DNA from: Pseudomonadota bacterium
GTDB lineage: Bacteria; Pseudomonadota; Alphaproteobacteria; Acetobacterales; Acetobacteraceae
Direction of reading: 5' to 3'
DNA length: 34,075 nucleotides
Assembly (NCBI GenBank): GCA_021808545.1
Contig: JAKBBM010000022.1
Span: 1 to 34,075, forward strand
Numbering within the stretch: the first letter of the stretch is position 1; each line of letters opens with the position of its first letter. This document shows positions 26,804 to 34,075 of this stretch, one piece after another. The position numbers and the translations under genes were made by a program. Under the pieces are notes generated by a model. That model made no database searches, was not told where the DNA came from, and worked only from the letters and a program-made list of their open reading frames with translations.

Positions 26804-27367
26804 ATGGCAGTTTCCCCCCCCGGCACAGCGCTTGATGCCGCGCGCCACGACCATACGACGATCGCGCTGCATTGGCTGACCGCCTTGCTCGTGATTGTGC
26901 AATTCGCCCTGGCGGAGACATGGGATTTCTTCCCCCGGCCGGACCGGCATCTGATGATCGTGGGCCATATGTCATTTGGGATCGTGCTGACTTTGGTGAT
27001 TCTGCTGCGGCTGCTCTGGCGCAACCAGTCCGGGCGTCGCCTGTTCGAGACGGGCAGTGACCTGTTCGACCGTTTGGCCAAGGGGATGCATTATCTGCTC
27101 TATGTCCTGCTCGGCGCCGAGATCGTACTGGGCTTTCTCACGCGCTGGACCGGCAACCAGGCGATCAGCTTCTTTGGCCTGCTGATTCCCTCGCCCTTTG
27201 GGCATTTTTCCCGGGCGACGGGCGATGCCGTGGATGAGATCCACGACCTCAATGCCTGGCTGATCATGATTCTGGCGGGCGGGCACGCGCTGGCGGCCCT
27301 GTATCATCATTATTTGCTGCGCGATGGCGTGCTGCGCCGCATGTTGCCCTGGGGAAAGCGGGCCTAA
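26804..27367 (+). CDS. Cytochrome b561 family protein
   Basis: HDHTTIALHWLTALLVIVQFALAETWDFFP...LMIVGHMSFGIVLTLVILLRLLWR...HDLNAWLIMILAGGHALAALYHHYLLRDGVLRRMLP; SD-like AAGGA upstream. Confidence 0.85.
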   Translation: MAVSPPGTALDAARHDHTTIALHWLTALLVIVQFALAETWDFFPRPDRHLMIVGHMSFGIVLTLVILLRLLWRNQSGRRLFETGSDLFDRLAKGMHYLLYVLLGAEIVLGFLTRWTGNQAISFFGLLIPSPFGHFSRATGDAVDEIHDLNAWLIMILAGGHALAALYHHYLLRDGVLRRMLPWGKRA

Positions 27368-27374
27368 CCCGGCT

Positions 27375-27950
27375 TCAGGGTGTCTGCAGCGCGCTGCCGG
27401 CAACTGGCTGATGCATGAGCTTGGCGGCAGCTGGTGCCGGGGCGTGGGGCAGGGGGTCGACCTTGGGCTGGTAAGGTTTGGGCAGCAAGCCGACCAGGAA
27501 AACGGCCCCCTGATGCGCAGGCGGCAGAAACCGCGCATTGACCACGGCGGCAGGCCAGTCCGTCTGCGCCAGCCCGACCGAGAGCGCGATATAGGCGCAG
27601 GCGACGATGAGCGCGCCCCGCGCCGCGCCAAACACAAGCCCAAGCGAGCGGTCCAGCCCCGAGAGGGCTGAATCGCGCACCAGCCCGCCAATCAGCGCGC
27701 TGACCAGGCTGAGCACGATCAGTACCACCAGAAACACCACGCCCATGGCGCCGTAAATGGCGAAATGCTTCATCGAGCCCGGTAGCAGAGAGGTGATGGC
27801 CGGCATCAGCGGTTGGTAGAATTTCACCGCCGCCAGGGCCGCGCCAATCCAGGCGCCAACGCCCAGCACCTCGCGGACAAAGCCGCGCACGGTCGAAAAG
27901 GCGGCGGAGAGCACGACGATGATGAGAATGGCGGCGTCAAACCAGGTCAT
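27375..27950 (-). CDS. cvpA: CvpA family protein
   Basis: MTWFDAAILIIVVLSAAFSTVRGFVREVLGVGAWIGAALAAVKFY...SALIGGLVRDSALSGLDRSLGLVFGAARGALIVACAYI. Confidence 0.88.
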   Translation of the reverse strand: MTWFDAAILIIVVLSAAFSTVRGFVREVLGVGAWIGAALAAVKFYQPLMPAITSLLPGSMKHFAIYGAMGVVFLVVLIVLSLVSALIGGLVRDSALSGLDRSLGLVFGAARGALIVACAYIALSVGLAQTDWPAAVVNARFLPPAHQGAVFLVGLLPKPYQPKVDPLPHAPAPAAAKLMHQPVAGSALQTP

Positions 27951-29366
<1,416 letters not shown>

Positions 29367-29372
29367 GGCCCG

Positions 29373-30419
29373 TCAGCCTGGTTGCCAGCCGTAGCTTTTG
29401 GCCAGAAAGGCGCGCAGGCTGGCCTGGTCAGCCGGGCTCAGGGCCTGGGCGCTGAGTGACGCGGCCAGCACCGGGGCAGCTTGCAGTGAAATGGCGCTGG
29501 CCGAGGCGGCGGCGATGAGGCTGGGGCTGTCTGCGGCTTCATCGGCCGCCTGGCGCCAGAGGGCGATAGCGGATGGATCGATCAGGCGGGGCAGAACCAC
29601 CAGAAAATCGAGCCGGGCGGCCGCCGCCGCCGCTTGGCTTGCGACATTCAGAAAGGCTGGGCCCTGGCTGGGCGTGGCCAGAATATTGGGCAAGGCGGGA
29701 AAAAGCGGATCGGGGCCAAGCGTGCCCTCGGGGCCGAGCTGGCCGATGCTGAAGATGGCTTGCGCCCCGGCGGCGCTGAGCGGGGCGATATCCTCGGGCA
29801 CGCCCTCGCCGCAGATGAACACCGCATCCACCTCGCCGGCAATAAAGGCGCGGGTTTTGGCTTCTGTGCCACGCAACCCAAAGACCGGGCTAACCGGCAC
29901 GCCCAGCCGCGCCAGCGCCAGCAGGGCGGCCAAATCGTTGCTTTGCGGCTGGTCGGCGCCCAGGCGCAAAGGCGGCATATGCGCGGCCATGGCAATAAGG
30001 TCCGGTTTTGTGCCGGCGGGCGCGCGCATCATCAGCACGCCCGACTGGCTGCCTGCCAGAAGCGGGGTCCACCGCGTGGGATCGAAATGCACCCGGGGAT
30101 CGCTGGTAAGATAGGCAATGAGTGCCGCACCGGGCAGGAGGGCGGCGGTTTTGCCGTCAGGCACCACCAGCGCGTCCAGCCGGTTGGCGCCGGTCACGCC
30201 ATCGAGCCCGCCAATGGGCTGGGTGCGGATTTGCGGATGATGCGCAAACCGCGCGCTCAGGGCCAGGGCGAAGGCATCGCTCCAGCGGCTGATCCGCCCG
30301 TCCTGCGGCCCGCCAGTCAGCAGGGTAAGCGGCCCGCCAACGGCGGCGGCACGGCCCAAGCGCGGCGGTAGCGCCAGCCCCAAGCCCGCCAATGCCCGCA
30401 TGATCTGCCGGCGTTTCAT
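29373..30419 (-). CDS. Putative periplasmic substrate-binding protein, possibly tripartite tricarboxylate (Bug/TctC)-like
   Basis: MKRRQIMRALAGLGLALPPRLGRAAA (export signal); VHFDPTRWTPLLAGSQSGVLMMRAP... weak TctC-like layout. No transporter partner nearby. Confidence 0.45.
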   Translation of the reverse strand: MKRRQIMRALAGLGLALPPRLGRAAAVGGPLTLLTGGPQDGRISRWSDAFALALSARFAHHPQIRTQPIGGLDGVTGANRLDALVVPDGKTAALLPGAALIAYLTSDPRVHFDPTRWTPLLAGSQSGVLMMRAPAGTKPDLIAMAAHMPPLRLGADQPQSNDLAALLALARLGVPVSPVFGLRGTEAKTRAFIAGEVDAVFICGEGVPEDIAPLSAAGAQAIFSIGQLGPEGTLGPDPLFPALPNILATPSQGPAFLNVASQAAAAAARLDFLVVLPRLIDPSAIALWRQAADEAADSPSLIAAASASAISLQAAPVLAASLSAQALSPADQASLRAFLAKSYGWQPG

Positions 30420-30485
30420 GCGCGGGTCATTCCGAGGTTCCCGCCATGGAGAGTGGAGCAATCATCAGGGCGCTGCCGGATTTTA

Positions 30486-31001
30486 TCACTGGTCGTACTG
30501 GATGAGCGATTCGAACGGCACGTCGAGCTTAGCCCGGCCGTTGAGGAAGCTCAGCTCGATCAGGGCGGCCGCGGCCACCACCTCGGCGCCAGCCTGTTGC
30601 AGCAAGCGAATCCCCGCCGCCATGGTCCCGCCAGTGGCGAGCAGATCATCCACCACCACCACGCGCGCGCCCGGGGCCACCGCATCGGCCTGGATCTCGA
30701 TCCGGTCGGTGCCATATTCCAGCGCGTAATCCAGCCCCACCGTGGCGCCCGGCAGCTTGCCTGGCTTGCGCAGCATGATGAAGCCGCAACCCAGCTTCAG
30801 CGCCAAGGGGGCTGCGAGCAGAAAGCCCCGGCTTTCCACCCCGGCCAGCACGGTGGGATGGTAGGCGCGCACCATGTTGGCCAGGCGGCCCATGGCCACC
30901 TGCCAGGCATCGGCGTGGCGCAGCAGGGTGGAAATATCGTAGAACAGAATGCCGGGCTTGGGAAAATCCGGGATGCCGCGAATGTGATCTTTAAGGTCCA
31001 T
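30486..31001 (-). CDS. apt: Adenine phosphoribosyltransferase
   Basis: [27 protein letters not shown]...[15 protein letters not shown]...[29 protein letters not shown]. Confidence 0.95.
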   Translation of the reverse strand: MDLKDHIRGIPDFPKPGILFYDISTLLRHADAWQVAMGRLANMVRAYHPTVLAGVESRGFLLAAPLALKLGCGFIMLRKPGKLPGATVGLDYALEYGTDRIEIQADAVAPGARVVVVDDLLATGGTMAAGIRLLQQAGAEVVAAAALIELSFLNGRAKLDVPFESLIQYDQ

Positions 31002-31041
31002 GATGCTGTTCCTATAACCGGTCCGCTCCGGCGGGCAAATC

Positions 31042-31503
31042 TTAGCCGCCGATTTCATCCCAGGTGGCAGCGGCTGCCTCATCCTCAGCCCTCGCGCGCA
31101 CCCAGGCGGTGGTGCCGTCGGTGAATTCCTCGGCCTTCCAGAAGGGCGCGCCGGTTTTTAAGCGGTCGATGAGAAAGCCGGTGGCGGCCAGGGCGGCGGC
31201 GCGGTGGCGGCTGGCGGCGGCGGCGAGCACGATGGTCTCGCCCGGGGTCAGCCGGCCAATACGGTGGATGATCGTGCAGCCGGACAGATCCCAGCGGGTT
31301 TGCGCCGCCTTGGCCAGGCGGGTTAGGGCACGCTCGGTCATGCCGGGGTAATGTTCCAGCCGCAGGGCGGCAAGTGGGTGGCCATTGGCCGTGGCGCGCA
31401 CAAGCCCGGTGAAGCTGGCCACCGCCCCCGCCCCGTTCTGCCCCAGCGCTTCCAGCTCGGCCGTGATGTCGATAGGGGCTTGCTGGACCAGCACGCGGCG
31501 CAT
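31042..31503 (-). CDS. moaE: Molybdopterin synthase catalytic subunit
   Basis: [35 protein letters not shown]...[48 protein letters not shown]. Confidence 0.93.
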   Translation of the reverse strand: MRRVLVQQAPIDITAELEALGQNGAGAVASFTGLVRATANGHPLAALRLEHYPGMTERALTRLAKAAQTRWDLSGCTIIHRIGRLTPGETIVLAAAASRHRAAALAATGFLIDRLKTGAPFWKAEEFTDGTTAWVRARAEDEAAAATWDEIGG

Positions 31504-31504
31504 G

Positions 31505-31756
31505 TTAACCGCCCGTGACAGGGGGAAAAAAGGCAATCTCGCGCGCGGCGCCAAGCGGCGTGTCCAGTGTGCAGAATTCCTGGTCGAGCGCGCAGCGTAG
31601 GCAGGCAAGATCGCTAAAGGCGGCGCTATACGGGGCGCCCCGCGCGGCCAGATGCGCGATCAGGTCGCGCGGGGTGGTCGCCGAGGGCGGCGGGGTCAGC
31701 TCTTCCTCGCCCTGGCCAATGGCTTCCCGCAGGCTGGCGAAATACAGGACGCGCAT
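31505..31756 (-). CDS. moaD: Molybdopterin synthase sulfur carrier subunit
   Basis: MRVLYFASLREAIGQGEEELTPP...ALDQEFCTLDTPLGAAREIAFFPPVTGG; ubiquitin-like with terminal GG. Confidence 0.9.
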   Translation of the reverse strand: MRVLYFASLREAIGQGEEELTPPPSATTPRDLIAHLAARGAPYSAAFSDLACLRCALDQEFCTLDTPLGAAREIAFFPPVTGG

Positions 31757-32164
31757 TTACCGCGTGTGGCCCGGCACGGGCGGCGGAATTTGCGGCACGC
31801 CATTCTGGGTGGAATAGAGTTTGCCGTCTTTCAGCGGCGCGGCGCTGCTGGATTGCGGCGCCTGGCCCGGCGGATAGGGCGAGGGCAGAGAGGGTGTGTA
31901 CCCCTGGCCGAGCGGCAAATTGGCGTTTTGCTGGACCTGGCTTAAGGTCGGCATGGGCTTAACCGGCCCGGGCCAGACATCGCCGGCTTGCGGTTTCAGC
32001 GTGGGCAGGGCCGGATTATGGCCAAGGGCGCGCTGCGCGGTCTCGCTGGATGCCGCGGGGGCGTTGGGATTACCGAACGGCCAGATCGAATCATAGGCGA
32101 AATGCCGCTCGCTCGCGCAGCCGGAAAGACAAAGCGCCATGAGGCCAGCCAGGATCTTACGCAA
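31757..32164 (-). CDS. Hypothetical proline-rich lipoprotein
   Basis: MRKILAGLMALCLSGCASERHFAYDSIWPFG...: lipobox LSGC; Pro-rich, low-complexity mature region. Confidence 0.7.
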   Translation of the reverse strand: MRKILAGLMALCLSGCASERHFAYDSIWPFGNPNAPAASSETAQRALGHNPALPTLKPQAGDVWPGPVKPMPTLSQVQQNANLPLGQGYTPSLPSPYPPGQAPQSSSAAPLKDGKLYSTQNGVPQIPPPVPGHTR

Positions 32165-32186
32165 AATCTGTTCTCCTTGGGGGTCG

Positions 32187-32687
32187 TCAGCCCCTCTTTA
32201 GACGAAGAGCGGCGGTGAGGAAATCCGCGATCAGCGTGGGCTGGTTGAGGTCGAGCACCGGCACTGTGCAGGAAGGCAGGGGTGCATCGGCGGCCACCGC
32301 CAGCACCGGGATTTGCGGCCAGAGCGGCGGCTTGCCCAGGGCGGGGCGGAACACTTCCAGCCGGGGTAAGGGGTAGGATTTGAAGCCTTCGACCAGCACC
32401 AGATCGGCCGGGGCAAGGCGCGCCAGCAACGCCTCCAGCGGCGCGGCCGTGCGCGAAAATAAGGCAAAGCCCTGGTCCGAGGCTAAAATAACCTCGTGTG
32501 CGCCAGCTTCGGCATGGCGGAAACTATCTTTGCCGGGTGTGTCGAAGGCCAGCTTGTGGTGCGCGTGCTTGAGGGTGGAAACGGTAAGCCCGCGCGCGGT
32601 GAAGATGCCAATCAGCGCCGCGATGAGGGTGGTTTTGCCGCTGCCCGAGGCACCGGTGAGCGCCAAGGCCAGAGGCGATGGGCTCAT
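32187..32687 (-). CDS. mobB: Molybdopterin-guanine dinucleotide biosynthesis protein B
   Basis: LALTGASGSGKTTLIAALIGIFTARGLTVSTLKHAHHKLAFDTPGKDSFRHAEAGAHEVILAS...LVLVEGFKSYPLPRLEVFR. Confidence 0.93.
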   Translation of the reverse strand: MSPSPLALALTGASGSGKTTLIAALIGIFTARGLTVSTLKHAHHKLAFDTPGKDSFRHAEAGAHEVILASDQGFALFSRTAAPLEALLARLAPADLVLVEGFKSYPLPRLEVFRPALGKPPLWPQIPVLAVAADAPLPSCTVPVLDLNQPTLIADFLTAALRLKRG

Positions 32688-33268
32688 GCGGCGGGGCGTT
32701 GCGCGCCGGCATGGCGCAGCCCGGCGGTCAGATAATCCCATCCTGTAACAAGGGTAAGCACCGCAGCGATCCAGAGCAGCAACCCGCCAATCCAGCCCAT
32801 GGGCAGAAAACCAAGCCCGATGACCCGCGCGCCCGCGCCGCCCAGCAGCAGTAGCCCCAGCGCCACCATCTGCACACCTGTCTTCCATTTGGCGAGCCGG
32901 GTGACCGGCAGGCCCACCTTGATTTCGGCCAGATATTCACGCAGCCCACTGACCAGAATCTCGCGCAGCATGATGACGATGGCGGGATAAATGCCATACC
33001 CCGGCAGATGGCCAAGCCCGACCAGCGCCATCAGCGTGGCCCCGACCAGCAGCTTGTCGGCGATGGGGTCCAGCATGCGGCCAAAATCGGAGAGCATCTG
33101 GCGCTCGCGGGCGAGCTTGCCGTCCAGATAATCGGTGATGCCGGCCAGGGTGAAGAGCAAGGCGGCGAGCAGATTGGCCGTTGGCGCTTGCAAGGCCACC
33201 AGCAGCACCAGCAGCGGAATGGCGCCGATGCGCGACAGGGTCAGGATATTGGGCAGGTCGGTCAGCAT
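32684..33268 (-). CDS. pgsA: CDP-diacylglycerol--glycerol-3-phosphate 3-phosphatidyltransferase
   Basis: MLTDLPNILTLSRIGAIPLLVLLVAL...ITDYLDGKLARERQMLSDFGRMLDPIADKLLV (CDP-alcohol phosphatidyltransferase motif). 4-bp overlap with mobB. Confidence 0.94.
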   Translation of the reverse strand: MLTDLPNILTLSRIGAIPLLVLLVALQAPTANLLAALLFTLAGITDYLDGKLARERQMLSDFGRMLDPIADKLLVGATLMALVGLGHLPGYGIYPAIVIMLREILVSGLREYLAEIKVGLPVTRLAKWKTGVQMVALGLLLLGGAGARVIGLGFLPMGWIGGLLLWIAAVLTLVTGWDYLTAGLRHAGAQRPAA

Positions 33269-33278
33269 TGTTGCCACC

Positions 33279-33671
33279 CTAACCGGCTTTGCCGCCGGGC
33301 GGAACCGCCAATGCGGTCTCGAACCGCGAAAGAAACGAGGCGCCGCTGGCTTCGGTGGCGGCTTGCAGCCCGCGATAGGCGGCCAGAAGCTCGTGCCCAA
33401 GGGCGGTAAGCTGCGCGCCACCACCCCCCGCGCCGCCCTTGGTGGCCACAACCAGCGGGGTTTGGAACGTGCCGTTCATCGATTCCACCAGCGCCCAGGC
33501 GCGCTTATAGCTCATACCCATCTGCCGCCCCGCCGCGGCAATGGAGCCAGTTTGTTCGATCAACGCCAGCAAATCGGCCCGGCCCGGGCCCATCATGATG
33601 CCCTGTGCGCCCACCAGCCGCAGGCGCATGGCGAAATGCCGTTCCTCTGTCATGCTCATGGTTATAAGCAT
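33279..33671 (-). CDS. ModE-like regulator, N-terminal HTH domain only
   Basis: MRLRLVGAQGIMMGPGRADLLALIEQTGSIAAAGRQMGMSYKRAWALVESMNGTFQTPLVVATKGGAGGGGAQLTALGHELLAAYRGLQ; ends at about 130 aa with no TOBE/Mop domain. Start may be 33659. Confidence 0.85.
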   Translation of the reverse strand: MLITMSMTEERHFAMRLRLVGAQGIMMGPGRADLLALIEQTGSIAAAGRQMGMSYKRAWALVESMNGTFQTPLVVATKGGAGGGGAQLTALGHELLAAYRGLQAATEASGASFLSRFETALAVPPGGKAG

Positions 33672-33704
33672 GCCGCTCTGTGTTTGACGATGCAGTGAAA
33701 GGCC

Positions 33705-33728
33705 CGATATGTTTGCTCAAACATATCG
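33705..33728. promoter_or_regulatory. Perfect 24-bp palindromic operator candidate (Mo-box-like) between modE-like and modA
   Basis: CGATATGTTTG-CT-CAAACATATCG: 11-bp arms are exact reverse complements with a 2-nt spacer. Confidence 0.7.
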
Positions 33729-33738
33729 GAGTGCCGTC

Positions 33739-34075
33739 ATGTCTCTCCCCCGCCGCCGGCTCCTGACGCTGACGCCCGCCTTGGCCGCCGCTGGCTTGGC
33801 CGCGCCCGCCCATGCCGCCACGGCTTTAACAGTGGCGTTTGCCGGATCGATGGGTGTGCTGATGGACCAGGGGATCTCCCCGGCTTTTACCGCGAAGACC
33901 GGCACGCCCGTGCATGGCATTGGCGAGGGGGCGATGGCGCTGGCGCATTTGCTGGCCGGCGGCGCCATGACAGCGGATGTGTTCATGCCCGTCTCCGCCG
34001 CACCGGCGCGGATTGTGCAGGCGGCGGGCCTGGGTGGCCAGGCCGTGCCGGTGGCCAGCAGCGCCATGGTGTTGG
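33739..34075 (+). CDS. modA: Molybdate ABC transporter substrate-binding protein (3' end beyond window)
   Basis: MSLPRRRLLTLTPALAAAGLAAPAHAATALTVAFAGSMGVLMDQGISPAFTAKTGTPVHGIGEGAMALAHLLAGGAMTADVFMPVSAAPARIVQ; signal peptide; adjacent to ModE-like and moa/mob genes. Could alternatively be a tungstate-type SBP. Confidence 0.75.
   Translation, partial: MSLPRRRLLTLTPALAAAGLAAPAHAATALTVAFAGSMGVLMDQGISPAFTAKTGTPVHGIGEGAMALAHLLAGGAMTADVFMPVSAAPARIVQAAGLGGQAVPVASSAMVL

Overview
A gene-dense, high-GC window that reads like an alphaproteobacterium. Acetobacteraceae-like is my inference from gene content and codon style, not a database result. In order it carries: a truncated SUV3-type helicase (-); an overlapping minus-strand chain of diheme cytochrome c, hisN-type phosphatase, yejA-like SBP and yejB-like permease; kdsB-pheA (+); a PAS-GGDEF-EAL protein (+); a decayed small tyrosine recombinase beside a perfect 14-bp inverted repeat; a complete kdp operon (27-aa peptide, kdpF, A, B, C, D, E; -); metF plus an ArsR-methyltransferase fusion regulator (-); an N-acyl-D-amino-acid deacylase/TauD-type dioxygenase pair (-); a P-type ATPase (-) divergent from VIT-family and cytochrome b561 genes (+); cvpA-radA, an orphan SBP, apt, moaE-moaD, a lipoprotein, mobB-pgsA, and an HTH-only ModE-like regulator divergent from modA, which is cut by the window end. 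I found no clearly new multi-gene system. The strongest second-look items are: (1) a TGATG-coupled 27-aa membrane peptide before kdpF; (2) three helically phased TTTATGC boxes upstream of the kdp operon, a KdpE operator candidate; (3) an integrase with an amber codon and an apparent loss of the first catalytic Arg; (4) a perfect 24-bp palindrome at modA paired with a sensor-less ModE; (5) a near-perfect palindrome abutting the ArsR-methyltransferase gene. Comparisons with homologues come from memory, with no search run.
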